DNA of 36,252 bases from an uncultured Verrucomicrobiota bacterium (GTDB lineage Bacteria; Verrucomicrobiota; Verrucomicrobiia; Limisphaerales; UBA8199): positions 1-36,252 of the forward strand of contig CAIQQM010000155.1 in assembly GCA_903873945.1 (NCBI GenBank). The letters run 5' to 3'. The stretch's first letter is position 1; the number at the start of each line of letters is the position of its first letter. Positions 16,516 through 25,446 of this stretch are shown here, piece by piece. A program made the position numbers and the translations under genes. The notes beneath the pieces are model-generated. The model searched no databases, was not told the DNA's origin, and saw only the letters and a program-made list of their open reading frames with translations.

Positions 16516-16742
16516 TCCCCAACCGTTCATTCCTCGCCAGCCTTGAAAATATGGCGCGGGGCGTAATTCACGTTGAACTTGTCAGCGTGGTCAAAAATAT
16601 GATTTTGAGCGGATTGTGGGGCTGAATATTGGAAAAGCAAATGCGCCAACGCACTGCGCCGGGTCTCTCCACGCATCCTTTCCGGGCAAGGGGTAAATAC
16701 AGAAGATTGACCGCGTGGGGCTTTATGCCTAGAAAGAAGGAC

Positions 16743-17759
16743 ATGACGCGAATGTGTTTTGGGCGGAGTTGGTCGGGTTTGCTGTGCGTGGCGCTTCTTT
16801 GCCTGGCCGGGCTGGGGCTTTCATCGGTGGCGATGGGCGCGGAGTTCAAGGTGGGTTTGGTCTTGGACCGGGGCGGCAAGGATGACAAGTCGTTCAATGC
16901 GTCGGCTTATGAGGGGGCGATGCGGGCGAAGAGTAAGCTGGGGATTTTCCTGAAATACGTGGAGGCGACGGATGACAATGCGTTCGAGCCGCTGCTTCGT
17001 GCTTTCGCCCAGAGGGATTTCGACCTGATTATCGGAATCGGCTTTGCCCAGAAGGAGGCGATCAAGAAGGTGGCGGACCAGTTCCCGCAAAAGCATTTTG
17101 CGCTGGTGGACTCAATCGTGGATTCGCCGAACGTGCGCTCGCTCATGTTCGAAGAGCATGAAGGGGCTTACATCATCGGGTCCATCGCGGCTTTGACGAG
17201 CAAAACGGGGAAAATCGGGTTCATCGGTGGCATGGACATCCCGCTCATTCGCCGGTTCGAGATGGGCTACACTGCGGGCGCGAAAAAGATTAACCCGCAA
17301 ATCACCGTGATTGCGAATTTCGTGGGCGTAACCGGCGAGGCGTGGAATAACCCGCCTAAGGGCAAGGAATTGGCGGTGACGCAATATGAGGGAGGTGTGG
17401 ATGTGATTTTTGCGGCAGCCGGGGCGTCTGGGATGGGGGTGTTCGATGCGGCTGAGGAGAAAAAGAAATTCGCGATTGGCGTGGACTCGAACCAGGATTG
17501 GACCAAACCGGGGCTGATCCTGACCAGCATGTTGAAACGGATAGATGAAGCGGTGTTTACGACTATCCAGGAGGGTCAGGCGGGCAAGTTCAGTGGCGGG
17601 GTGAAACGGTTTGGCCTGGCCAGCCGGGGCGTGGATTACTCGTTCGATCAATACAATGCGAAGATACTGACCGAGCCGGTGCGCAAACAGGCGGATGAGT
17701 TGAAGGCGGAGATCATCGCCGGCAAAATTGACGTGCCCGATTACTACAAGAAGCACTAG
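16743..17759 (+). CDS. BMP family ABC transporter substrate-binding protein (nucleoside-type)
   Basis: Periplasmic binding protein of 338 residues. The signal peptide (SWSGLLCVALLCLAGLGLSSVAMGA) lacks a clear lipobox, so it is probably released by signal peptidase I. The mature part starts EFKVGLVLDRGGKDDKSFN, the hallmark of BMP/PnrA/Med proteins, then QRDFDLIIGIGFAQKEAI, HEGAYIIGSIAALTSKTGKIGFIGG and VDVIFAAAGASGMGVFDA. Known family members bind purine nucleosides. Upstream in-frame Mets exist at 16629 and 16725; 16743 is preferred because aagaagg stands just ahead of it and the signal peptide begins there. It heads an operon with the double ATPase and two permeases that follow. The ligand is inferred from the family, not shown. 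Confidence 0.93.
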   Translation: MTRMCFGRSWSGLLCVALLCLAGLGLSSVAMGAEFKVGLVLDRGGKDDKSFNASAYEGAMRAKSKLGIFLKYVEATDDNAFEPLLRAFAQRDFDLIIGIGFAQKEAIKKVADQFPQKHFALVDSIVDSPNVRSLMFEEHEGAYIIGSIAALTSKTGKIGFIGGMDIPLIRRFEMGYTAGAKKINPQITVIANFVGVTGEAWNNPPKGKELAVTQYEGGVDVIFAAAGASGMGVFDAAEEKKKFAIGVDSNQDWTKPGLILTSMLKRIDEAVFTTIQEGQAGKFSGGVKRFGLASRGVDYSFDQYNAKILTEPVRKQADELKAEIIAGKIDVPDYYKKH

Positions 17760-17873
17760 TAGCCATGGCCCCGGTGGCTGGAATGTTCCGCCGCGTCTTC
17801 AGAGGGAATTGGCCGAAGAAAACCGGGCGCGGGAAGGGCGTCTCGGTAATTCACGTGAGCTGCCAGGACTTTC

Positions 17874-19418
17874 ATGGATAGCAGCCAAATAGTCGACGAT
17901 ACGACCGCCGCGGTGGAGTTGCGCGCGCTGAGCAAGCAGTTCGGTGGCGTGCGTGCCAATGCGGATGTGAATCTCAGGGTCGAACGGGGAACGATTCATG
18001 GCGTGATTGGCGAAAACGGGGCGGGAAAGTCCACGGCGATGAAAATCCTCTATGGGATTTATCGGCCGGACGCAGGGGAGATTTTCGTTGGCGGTAAAAA
18101 GTGCGTGTGGGCTTCGCCTTCGGATGCCATTGCGATGGGGATTGGGATGGTGCATCAGCATTTCATGTTGGCTGGCCCTTACTCGGCGCTGGACAACATC
18201 CTGCTGGGAGCGGAGCCCGTCCGGTGGGGATTCATTGAGCGCAAGAAGGCGCGCGAGCGGCTCGAGTCTTTGGCACGGCAATACGGATTGCCCGTGGAGT
18301 GGGACCGCCCCGTCGAGCAGCTTCCGGTGGGCATTCAGCAGCGGATCGAAATCCTGAAACTGCTCTATCGCCACTCGAATATCCTGATTCTGGATGAGCC
18401 CACCTCCGTCCTGACGCCGCAGGAAACAAGCGACCTGTTTGCCAACCTGAAGAAGCTGCGGGATGAGGGAAAGACGATTGTTATCATCACGCATAAGCTG
18501 AAGGAGGTGATGTCGTTCACCGACCGGGTGACTGTGTTCCGTGCAGGCAAGGTGACCGGTGAGGTGGAGACTTCCCGGACGAATCCCCAGGAGCTCGCGA
18601 ACCTGATGGTAGGGCGGAAGGTGGTTCTGAGCATTGACGTTCCTCCGGCGCGGCCTCGCCCGGAAACGGCGATTGAAGTCCAGGGGTTGAGTCTGGCTGG
18701 TCCGTCAGGAAGCCGGCACAAACTGTCCGATGTCAGCTTTTCCGTAAAGCGCGGCGAAATTGTCGGGGTTGCGGGGGTTGAAGGCAACGGGCAGTCCGAG
18801 TTGTTGCAGGCGCTCCTTCACCCGCGCGAGTCCCGTTGCCGGACTGCGGGACCGGTCCGGTATTTGGCGAATGATGTTACTGTCTGGGACGCTGCGAAGA
18901 TTCGCGACTTGGGCGTGGCGGTCATTCCGGAAGACCGGCAGAGCGAGGGTCTTTTGCTTGAACGGCCGGTTAGCGAAAACTTCCTGCTCGGGTTGCAGCG
19001 CAGCGATGCTTTCAGCCGGGCGGGATTTCTCCGGTTAAGGAATCTGGAAAAGACCGCCACTCTGGCTGTCGAGGAGTATGACGTGCGTCCGCGGGGCCTG
19101 ATGAACACCGCCGGGCAACTCTCCGGCGGAAACCAGCAAAAGCTTATTGTGGCGCGCGAATTTCAAAGACAGCCGCAGGTGCTAATCGCCGCGCAGCCGA
19201 CCCGCGGAGTGGATGTCGGTGCGATTGAGTTTATCCACAATCGCATTGTGCGTGCGCGGGATGAAGGTGCCGGGGTGTTGCTCGTTTCCTCGGAACTGGA
19301 CGAGATCCTGACTCTGGCCGACCGCATTTTGGTTTTATACGAAGGCCGGGTCGTGGCTGAATTCCAGCGCGCCGATGTCTCTGAACGCGAGCTTGGATTG
19401 AAGATGGGAGGCGGATGA
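17874..19418 (+). CDS. ABC transporter ATP-binding protein, two fused ATPase domains (BMP/nucleoside importer)
   Basis: ATPase of 514 residues with two ABC domains, as in RbsA/YufO-type importers. Domain 1 has Walker A GENGAGKS (46-53), a signature LPVGIQQRIEI and Walker B ILILDEPTSVL. Domain 2 has the degenerate Walker A GVEGNGQSELL, a proper LSGGNQQKLIVAR signature and the altered Walker B VLIAAQPTRGVDVGA; both departures are normal for this family, where one ATP site is inactive. It energises uptake through the two permeases encoded next. The ATG has AGGA five bases ahead. The stop overlaps the next start by the four bases atga, implying coupled translation. A 114-bp gap separates it from the binding-protein gene. 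Confidence 0.95.
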   Translation: MDSSQIVDDTTAAVELRALSKQFGGVRANADVNLRVERGTIHGVIGENGAGKSTAMKILYGIYRPDAGEIFVGGKKCVWASPSDAIAMGIGMVHQHFMLAGPYSALDNILLGAEPVRWGFIERKKARERLESLARQYGLPVEWDRPVEQLPVGIQQRIEILKLLYRHSNILILDEPTSVLTPQETSDLFANLKKLRDEGKTIVIITHKLKEVMSFTDRVTVFRAGKVTGEVETSRTNPQELANLMVGRKVVLSIDVPPARPRPETAIEVQGLSLAGPSGSRHKLSDVSFSVKRGEIVGVAGVEGNGQSELLQALLHPRESRCRTAGPVRYLANDVTVWDAAKIRDLGVAVIPEDRQSEGLLLERPVSENFLLGLQRSDAFSRAGFLRLRNLEKTATLAVEEYDVRPRGLMNTAGQLSGGNQQKLIVAREFQRQPQVLIAAQPTRGVDVGAIEFIHNRIVRARDEGAGVLLVSSELDEILTLADRILVLYEGRVVAEFQRADVSERELGLKMGGG

Positions 19419-20473
19419 GAAAACTTTTGCAACCCATCCTTGCGGTGGCTCTGGGTTTGGCCTTGGGCCTCGCCGTGACCTGGATTGCCGGAGAAAGCCC
19501 ATGGCATGTCCTTAAGATCCTCGAGAAGGGTGCGTTTGGCTCCGGCTACGATTTTGGCATGACGTTGTTTTACACGACACCGCTCATTTTTACCGGTTTG
19601 TCTGTGGCGGTCGCCTTCCACGCGGGACTGTTCAATATCGGTGCTGAGGGACAGCTTACGGTCGGAGCGTTGGCGGCCGCAGTTGTGGGTGCGGTCTGGT
19701 CCGGTCTCTCTGCGCCGCTCGCCCCGGTCGTCGCCGTTCTCGCCGCGCTCTTGGCTGGGACCATTTGGGGCGCAATTCCCGGCTGGCTTCGCGCTCGGCG
19801 CGGCAGTCATGAGGTTATCAATACCATCATGCTCAATTTCATCGCCGCCGGCCTGACAAGCTATGTCGCCCTTTACCTCCTCAAGAATCCTGATTCGCAG
19901 AATCCTGAAACGCGGCCAATCGGACCTGGTTACCTGATCCATCAATTCGGGATTTTTGGCGGTGCGCCCGTCAGCGCGGCCTTGCCCCTCGCGATCCTTG
20001 CGGCGGCCTTGGTCTGGGTGTTGCTCTGGCGGACTTCCCTCGGCTTTGAAATCCGTGCCGTCGGACAAAGCGAGCCTGCGGCGCGAGCCGCCGGAATTGA
20101 TGCGGGCAGGATCAGGATTATCGCCATGTGCCTGGCGGGCGGATTGGCCGGGCTCGTGGGTGTGGGCGAGGTTTTGGGGAATGCCGGGAAGTTCAAGGTC
20201 GGGTTTTCCCCGGAGTTCGGCTTTATCGGCATTGCGGTTGCGTTGCTCGGGCGAAACCAGCCGGCCGGAATTCTGGCTGCCGCGTTGTTGTTTGGCGCGT
20301 TGCACAAGGGAACGGCGGACCTTGACTTCGAAACTGAACATGTGACGCGCGAATTGTCGCTCATTCTCCAGGCGCTCGTCATTCTGTCCGTTTCCGCCGA
20401 CGGGCTTTGGAGCTGGATGAAAGAGCGGCGCCGTCCAGTGATTCCTGAAACCGCTGGAGGTGTGACGTGCTAG
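19415..20473 (+). CDS. ABC transporter permease 1 (BPD_transp_2, nucleoside-type)
   Basis: Hydrophobic inner-membrane protein of 352 residues with about nine or ten helices. The first segment is LLQPILAVALGLALGLAVTW. The conserved permease block FHAGLFNIGAEGQLTVGALA (about 67-86) and RRGSHEVINTIMLNFIAAGL (128-147) are typical of BMP-type importers, and FEIRAVGQSEPAARAAGI is the coupling-helix region that meets the ATPase. It starts on the atga overlap with the ATPase gene, with a good gggagg ribosome site, and its stop overlaps the next gene by seven bases. It should form a heterodimer with the following permease. Confidence 0.95.
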   Translation: MRKLLQPILAVALGLALGLAVTWIAGESPWHVLKILEKGAFGSGYDFGMTLFYTTPLIFTGLSVAVAFHAGLFNIGAEGQLTVGALAAAVVGAVWSGLSAPLAPVVAVLAALLAGTIWGAIPGWLRARRGSHEVINTIMLNFIAAGLTSYVALYLLKNPDSQNPETRPIGPGYLIHQFGIFGGAPVSAALPLAILAAALVWVLLWRTSLGFEIRAVGQSEPAARAAGIDAGRIRIIAMCLAGGLAGLVGVGEVLGNAGKFKVGFSPEFGFIGIAVALLGRNQPAGILAAALLFGALHKGTADLDFETEHVTRELSLILQALVILSVSADGLWSWMKERRRPVIPETAGGVTC

Positions 20474-21339
20474 CCCAATTGCTCGCCTCAACCCTTCGGG
20501 TTTCTACTCCGCTGATTTTTGCGGCGCTCGGTGGCATGTTCAGCGAGCGCGCGGGCGTCGTGAACATCGCCCTCGAAGGCATGATGCTGCTCGGAGCGTT
20601 CGGCGCTGCAGTGGGAACGCTGGTGACTCATTCTCCCTGGCTCGGTTCTGCGTGCGGCATGGGCGCAGGCATCTTGCTGGCCGCTTTGTACGGCCTCTTC
20701 GCAATCCGGTTGCGCGCGAATCAAATCGTCGCGGGCACGGCGATCAACATGCTGGCATTGGGGCTCACGCCGTTTCTCTGCAAAATTCTTTACGATGTCA
20801 CCGGTTCAACGCCGCCAATCCCTATTGACCAGCGGTTTCGAACTGCGCCGCTCTACCTGAGCTGGGTCCTTGTATTGGTTTGCTGGGTGTGGATGAAGCG
20901 CACCCCGTCGGGGCTTTGGATAAGTTTTGCCGGCGAACATCCCGAGGCTCTCAATGCCGCTGGCATCAGGGTCAATCGCGTTCGGTGGCTGGCGGTCCTC
21001 ATCAGCGGCGCCCTGGCGGGCATGGGCGGCGCATCCCTCTCTATTTTCCTTTCCTCGTCTTTTTCGCGTAACATGACGGCGGGTCGCGGCTTCATGGCCC
21101 TGGCCGCCCTCATCTTCGGAAAATGGAAACCCGTGCCGACCGCGATTGCCTGCCTCCTGTTTGGCTTTGCGGAAGCGGTGCAGATACGATTGCAGGGCGT
21201 CAGTCTTTTGGGATCGAAACCGATCCCGGTCCAGTTCATTCAAATCCTGCCGTATCTGGTCACCATCCTAGTGCTGGCTGGATTCGTGGGCCATTCGCGC
21301 GCTCCCAAGGCCGCAGGCACCCCATTCCAAAGGGAGTAA
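20467..21339 (+). CDS. ABC transporter permease 2 (BPD_transp_2, nucleoside-type), GTG start
   Basis: Second permease of the importer, 290 residues and about eight helices. Family blocks are FSERAGVVNIALEGMMLLGAFGA (about 27-49) and RANQIVAGTAINMLALGLTPF (79-99), followed by the coupling region AGEHPEALNAAGIRVNRVRW. The start is a GTG that overlaps the end of permease 1; a perfect GGAGGT lies at 20456-20461, five bases ahead, and supports it strongly. It is the last gene of the operon. The partnership with permease 1 follows the usual two-permease layout (NupP/NupQ-like); the transported nucleoside remains inferred. Confidence 0.94.
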   Translation: MLAQLLASTLRVSTPLIFAALGGMFSERAGVVNIALEGMMLLGAFGAAVGTLVTHSPWLGSACGMGAGILLAALYGLFAIRLRANQIVAGTAINMLALGLTPFLCKILYDVTGSTPPIPIDQRFRTAPLYLSWVLVLVCWVWMKRTPSGLWISFAGEHPEALNAAGIRVNRVRWLAVLISGALAGMGGASLSIFLSSSFSRNMTAGRGFMALAALIFGKWKPVPTAIACLLFGFAEAVQIRLQGVSLLGSKPIPVQFIQILPYLVTILVLAGFVGHSRAPKAAGTPFQRE

Positions 21340-21460
21340 GGCCACAGGCTCCGGTCTTCGTTCCGCATCCATTTTGCTTTAGTTTTAACACACAAAATGC
21401 CGTTGAACCGACGCAAATGCTGCATAAGAAAGAACCCTTCTACTCTAAAAACAGAAGTTC

Positions 21461-21518
21461 AGGCCACAGATTTAACAGATCGGAATTTTCTCTTTTTCAT
21501 CTGTGCAATCTGTGGCCT
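21461..21518. repeat. Imperfect 20-bp inverted repeat, large hairpin
   Basis: aggccacagatttaacagat (21461-21480) and atctgtgcaatctgtggcct (21499-21518) pair over 20 bp with two mismatches around an 18-bp loop. The 'cacagatt...cacagat' words resemble dispersed repeats of many environmental bacteria. It lies between the importer operon and the DUF2723 gene and could end or stabilise the operon message; there is no T-run after it. Confidence 0.65.
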
Positions 21519-21549
21519 AATTACCTCTTTGCGTTAACTGCTGTTTTTT

Positions 21550-24411
21550 ATGGCAAATTTGCTGCGCCGGTTTCCATTCCAGGTCGCGCTGGGGGCGCTG
21601 TTGTTTTATGGCCTCACCTTGAGCCACGGCGTGACGGCCGGCAGCCTGTCGCTGGCTTCAAAAATTGCGGGCTGGGACTGGCTGCCGATGGCCGGCCATC
21701 CCTTGCTCTGGCTGCTCACGCTGCCGCTGCGGGTGCTGCCCGCCGGTTGGGCGCCGGTGGGGCTTAATTTGTTTTCCGCCCTCTGTGGCGCGGTGACGCT
21801 GGGCATTCTGGCGCGGTCGCTGGAGCTGCTGCCGTGGTTCCGTCCGTTGTCGTCGCTACAAGGCTGGCGCGGTCGCCTGCCGCTGTTGCTGGCCGTAGCC
21901 GTGTGCGGGTTGGGATTTAATTTCTGGCAGGAGGCCACGGCGGCCACCGGCGAAATGCTGGACCTGCTGCTGCTGGCCGCAGTAGCCGGGTGCCTGCTGG
22001 AATATCGTGCCGGCAGGGATAAGCGCTGGCTGCAGGCGGCAGCCTTTGTCTGGGGCGTCGGCATGGCGGAAAATTGGGTGATGCTGATCACCCTGCCGCT
22101 CTTCATTGGTTCCCTGGTGTGGCTGCGGCGGCTCCGGTTCTTCAAGCTTCGATTCATTCTGCCGATGGCCGGGCTTGGCGTGGCCGGCTTTGCCATTTAT
22201 GCCTTGCTGCCGCTGGCGAACGGCCTGTTGCCCGGCTCACCATGGAACTTGCATCAGGCTTGGATCCATTCGCTGCGGGAGACGAAAGTTTTGTTGCTGG
22301 GGATTTACGGCCAGTTTTGGGTGAGGCATCGGATGATGGCGCTGGTGGTGGTGCTGTTTTTTCTGTTGCCGCTGCTGGCTTTGCTGTTGCGCTATGGCAA
22401 TGAGGACACGAAAGACAAGTCTCGCCTGAACCGGTCACTGATCTGGATTTTTCGCGGTATGCGCGCCGGACTGTTGTTGGCCTGTGTCTGGCTGGCGTTT
22501 GATCCCATCCCCGGTCCGCGCCGGCTGTTGGCCCGGCAAATAAACGTCGCGTTGCCACTATTGACGTTTGATTATCTGAACGCGCTGGGCATCGGGTTTC
22601 TCTCCGGCAACCTGCTGCTAATTCTCCAACGCCGTGATGAATTCCGTCGTCGCCACCGGACCGCTGGCCGAAAACTGGTGGAGTGGGCCGTAGTCTCGGC
22701 GTTGACGGCGTTGCTGGTGGTGGCCGTGCTGGGATTGGGCGCGCGGAATCTGTCGGCCATCACTTTGGCCAACCGCCAACCGCTTGCGCAATTCGGCGAC
22801 CTGGAGCTGCGCAGTTTGCCATCTGGTGGAGGAATCGTCGTCAGCGATTTTCCTGAAAAGTTGGCGGTGTTTCAGGCGGCGCAGGCACAACACAGGGACA
22901 AGCTGGACTGGCTGCCGGTGGACATAAAAGCTTTGCCCGGGCCGGAGTATCGGGAGCGATTGAAACGGTTGGGCATGGGCAATTGGCTGGCATCAACCAA
23001 CGGACATGAACTGGTGTCGGGCGAAATGTTGCAGTTGATGAGCCGGCTCGTCCGGACCAACCGGGTTTTTTATATCCACCCCAGCGTCGGCTATTTTTTC
23101 GAGTTGTTCTACCCGCAACCCGCCGGTCTGGCCTATGAGTTGAAACGTTACCCGACCAACACCATCAATCCGCCTCCATTGACCGCCGAAACCATCGACC
23201 GGAATGAAAAGGTCTGGGACGCTCTCGCGCCGGAAATCGAGTCGCTCCGACGCCTCGGTTCGCCGGCAGAGCCGTCTCTGGTCAATTCCGTGCAGAAACA
23301 TTTGTACTTGGAACCCGCGGTTCCCGGTCAAGTCTTGCTGCTCAAGGAATGGTATTCACTGGCCTTGGATGACTGGGGGGTGCTGCTGCAACGCAACGGG
23401 TTGTTCCCTTCCGCACAGCGACGTTTCAATCAAGCACTGCTCTTGAACACCAACAACTGGGTCGCCCGCCTGAACTTGTATTGCAATACCAACCTCCAGT
23501 CCGGGACAAATATGACGCTGGCCGGTGTCAGTAGTCTGGCCGGTCAATTGGGCGGCCCGCAACAACGGGCGCGGTTCATGAGTCATCTGGGCCCCATGGA
23601 CGAACCGAACTGTTGCTATATTCTGGGCCGGGCCTACGAGCAGGCCGGCTTGCCCCGCCTGGCCATGCAGCAATTTGATCGCGCCCACGCGCTTGCGCCG
23701 AAGGTCATGGCTCCAGAATTCGCCTTGGCCGAACTTTATAGCCGCTGCCGGTTGAACGATCAGGCCATGACCGCAATCAACCACCTGCGCGGCGAAATGA
23801 AAAAATTCCCGGACAATACCGGTTTAGAGGTGCAGCTTTCGCTGCTGGAAGCCATTGTCTGGATGTCGCAAACCAACCTCGCCCGCGCCGGCAGCGTGTT
23901 GCAGGATGCCGTGCAGCAACACCCGGACGACGCTGGGACGTTGAACCGGGTTTCCCAAGCGTATTTCACGTTTGGCGACTTTACCAACGCGGAGCAATTG
24001 GTGACCCGCCTGCTTGACCGGGAGCCGGATAATATTCCAGCCCTGCTGATCCAGTCCGGCGTCCTCCTGCTAACCCAGCGCGCTGACCTGGCGATTCCAG
24101 TTTTGAATCATGTCCTGTCCCTCACCAACAGTCCGAACGCCAGGCTCAAACGTGCGCGCGCCTATGCCCAGGCACGAAACTACGCCGCCGCCCGGTCAGA
24201 TTACCTTGCTCTTGAAAGTTCCACGTCCAACCACTTTCTCGCCGAATATGGTTTGGCGCAGCTTGCCGAACTCCAGCACGATACCAATCAGGTCATTCAT
24301 TATTTGAAACTTTGCCTCTCCAACGCGCCGCCGGATACAGTCCAGTGGCGGGAAGTCCGGGCCCGGTTGGATTTATTCCAGCCATCCCCGGTCGGAGTGA
24401 AAAAATTGTGA
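21550..24411 (+). CDS. DUF2723-type multi-pass membrane protein with TPR tail
   Basis: Large protein of 953 residues. The first 420 contain about nine or ten membrane helices; the opening LLFYGLTLSHGVTAGSLSLA and the stretch WDWLPMAGHPLLWLL match DUF2723 proteins, thought to be related to GT-C glycosyltransferases and common in Bacteroidetes and Verrucomicrobia. A soluble region follows (about 420-620), then TPR-like repeats to the end (YILGRAYEQAGLPRLAMQQF near 690, then AELYSRCRLNDQAMTAI, RVSQAYFTFGDFTNAEQL and KRARAYAQARNYAAARSDY). The ATG follows a T-run with no Shine-Dalgarno, so the start is set by the first helix. The combination suggests a membrane anchor that handles lipid-linked sugars with a protein-interaction arm, which is inference. 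It is convergent with the rhomboid gene. Confidence 0.85.
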   Translation: MANLLRRFPFQVALGALLFYGLTLSHGVTAGSLSLASKIAGWDWLPMAGHPLLWLLTLPLRVLPAGWAPVGLNLFSALCGAVTLGILARSLELLPWFRPLSSLQGWRGRLPLLLAVAVCGLGFNFWQEATAATGEMLDLLLLAAVAGCLLEYRAGRDKRWLQAAAFVWGVGMAENWVMLITLPLFIGSLVWLRRLRFFKLRFILPMAGLGVAGFAIYALLPLANGLLPGSPWNLHQAWIHSLRETKVLLLGIYGQFWVRHRMMALVVVLFFLLPLLALLLRYGNEDTKDKSRLNRSLIWIFRGMRAGLLLACVWLAFDPIPGPRRLLARQINVALPLLTFDYLNALGIGFLSGNLLLILQRRDEFRRRHRTAGRKLVEWAVVSALTALLVVAVLGLGARNLSAITLANRQPLAQFGDLELRSLPSGGGIVVSDFPEKLAVFQAAQAQHRDKLDWLPVDIKALPGPEYRERLKRLGMGNWLASTNGHELVSGEMLQLMSRLVRTNRVFYIHPSVGYFFELFYPQPAGLAYELKRYPTNTINPPPLTAETIDRNEKVWDALAPEIESLRRLGSPAEPSLVNSVQKHLYLEPAVPGQVLLLKEWYSLALDDWGVLLQRNGLFPSAQRRFNQALLLNTNNWVARLNLYCNTNLQSGTNMTLAGVSSLAGQLGGPQQRARFMSHLGPMDEPNCCYILGRAYEQAGLPRLAMQQFDRAHALAPKVMAPEFALAELYSRCRLNDQAMTAINHLRGEMKKFPDNTGLEVQLSLLEAIVWMSQTNLARAGSVLQDAVQQHPDDAGTLNRVSQAYFTFGDFTNAEQLVTRLLDREPDNIPALLIQSGVLLLTQRADLAIPVLNHVLSLTNSPNARLKRARAYAQARNYAAARSDYLALESSTSNHFLAEYGLAQLAELQHDTNQVIHYLKLCLSNAPPDTVQWREVRARLDLFQPSPVGVKKL

Positions 24412-24413
24412 TC

Positions 24414-24445
24414 CTTTTCCTGGCCAATCCGCGAACCAGGAAAAG
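24414..24445. terminator. Perfect 10-bp inverted repeat after the DUF2723 stop
   Basis: cttttcctgg and ccaggaaaag pair exactly around a 12-base loop, starting three bases after the stop codon. No T-run follows on the plus strand, so any termination would not be of the simple intrinsic kind; message protection is the alternative. It lies between convergent genes. Confidence 0.4.
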
Positions 24446-24493
24446 CAACGCATCAAGCATCGGAAGACGGACGTGCTCCGTAAGACGCACATG

Positions 24494-24524
24494 AAAAAAG
24501 TGCCCGGGGTGGGAGCTCTCCCCG
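24494..24524 (-). terminator. Weak terminator candidate downstream of the rhomboid gene
   Basis: Read on the minus strand, cgggg and ccccg (24520-24524 and 24505-24509) can pair, followed after five bases by six T. The stem is short and the T-run is a little far away, so this is tentative; it is placed correctly for ending the long minus-strand block. Confidence 0.3.
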
Positions 24525-24574
24525 TTCCCTTTCAGAGTGCGGCTTGAACGGAAGGTTGTTGGCGGCGGGCCGGT

Positions 24575-25441
24575 TCAGCCGCGTAATGCGAGCCACCAGG
24601 ACACGTTCACCAGGAGCACAAAAACCAAACCGCAAACCAGATTGACTTTGTCCTTCTGCGCGAGCGTTGGGACCAAAGCGAGGAGTCCGCCCAGCAGCAA
24701 GCCGCATGCGAATCCGCCGAAATGGGCCACGACGTCAGTCCCCGGCGTCAATCCGAGCAACACGAATAACATGACGCCACCAAGAATGCCGCTGAGGACA
24801 TACTTGGCCGCGTGCGGTGTTCTTCGCCAGAGCGAAAAGGATTGCGCGGCGAGGAGTCCAAGGCTACCGAGGACCATTCCCGAAGCGCCAAGGCTGCGAT
24901 GGGGTTCCGCCGACAGAAGCCAGGAGGCAACATTCCCGCCGCCCCCCGCGAGATAAGACGCCAGCAGCCCGGTGCCGGTTCCGTAGCGTGCCATGGCGAG
25001 ACCGAGCAGGACGAGCCCGAGCGTGGCGTTCGTTATCAAATGGGCGATATCGGCGTGGAGCCAAACAGCCGTGAACAGTCGCCACCATTCGCCCCGGGCC
25101 ACAGCCGAACTGTCCATCATGCCGGCGGAGCCCAGATCGACACGCCTGCCGAGCCAAAAGAACAGCACGATCAACAGCACCCAGGCCAGGCTGCCCCAAT
25201 CGAAAAGGAGCCCGGGCTGAAATAGCTCGCGGCGCCACGGCCAGCGCAGATTCTCCAATCGGTACAGCCGGATGGCATCGCGCGCCTTTTCATAATCCTC
25301 AAGGTTGACGAGAACTCTCCAACCGGCGCCATCTTCCGAATAATCAATGGCGGTTTCGATTCCCTGGCTGACGAGCACGAGGCTCCAGTCCATCGCCTGG
25401 CGTCGGGACCGCGCCGGGATTCTGGAACTTTCTGGTTCCAT
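24575..25441 (-). CDS. Rhomboid family intramembrane serine protease
   Basis: Membrane protease of 288 residues. The catalytic Ser is S187 in SLGASGMVLGSL and the partner His is H240 in DVVAHFGGFACGLLLG; LHADIAHLITNATLGL (128-143, with H134 and N138) is the oxyanion segment. About six or seven helices span residues 82-285. The first 70 residues are soluble (SLVLVSQGIETAIDYSEDGAGWRVLVNLEDY), resembling the small DUF2007-like N-terminal domain often attached to rhomboids. It is five bases after the HAD gene in the same direction and ends the long minus-strand block, so co-transcription is likely. Rhomboids cleave single-pass membrane proteins; the target is not known here. Confidence 0.94.
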   Translation of the reverse strand: MEPESSRIPARSRRQAMDWSLVLVSQGIETAIDYSEDGAGWRVLVNLEDYEKARDAIRLYRLENLRWPWRRELFQPGLLFDWGSLAWVLLIVLFFWLGRRVDLGSAGMMDSSAVARGEWWRLFTAVWLHADIAHLITNATLGLVLLGLAMARYGTGTGLLASYLAGGGGNVASWLLSAEPHRSLGASGMVLGSLGLLAAQSFSLWRRTPHAAKYVLSGILGGVMLFVLLGLTPGTDVVAHFGGFACGLLLGGLLALVPTLAQKDKVNLVCGLVFVLLVNVSWWLALRG

Positions 25442-25446
25442 GATTT

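Larger units (their letters stand above)
16418..16742. other. Intergenic region with palindromic repeats, no gene seen
   Basis: Spacer of 325 bp between recN and the importer operon. It holds the two palindromic repeat units described separately (16444-16476 and 16497-16515) and the presumed promoter of the importer. A possible -10 (TATGAT, 16598-16603) has a TTGAAC 19 bases upstream, which is too wide a spacing to be convincing. No tRNA, riboswitch fold or conserved small ORF was recognised; the 109-codon minus ORF here looks like a shadow. Confidence 0.6.

Noticed and set aside
16579-16603. Promoter-like TTGTCA / TATGAT ahead of the importer operon
   Set aside because: The spacing is 13 bases, or 19 with the alternative TTGAAC, outside the usual range, so it was not listed as a feature.
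16568-16897. Minus-strand ORF of 109 codons at the head of the importer operon
   Set aside because: It overlaps the signal peptide region of the binding protein and the presumed promoter, and has no recognisable domain.
19163-20491. Minus-strand ORF of 442 codons across the importer ATPase and permease 1
   Set aside because: It spans two well-supported overlapping genes on the other strand and has a shadow-like Arg/Gly/Glu composition.
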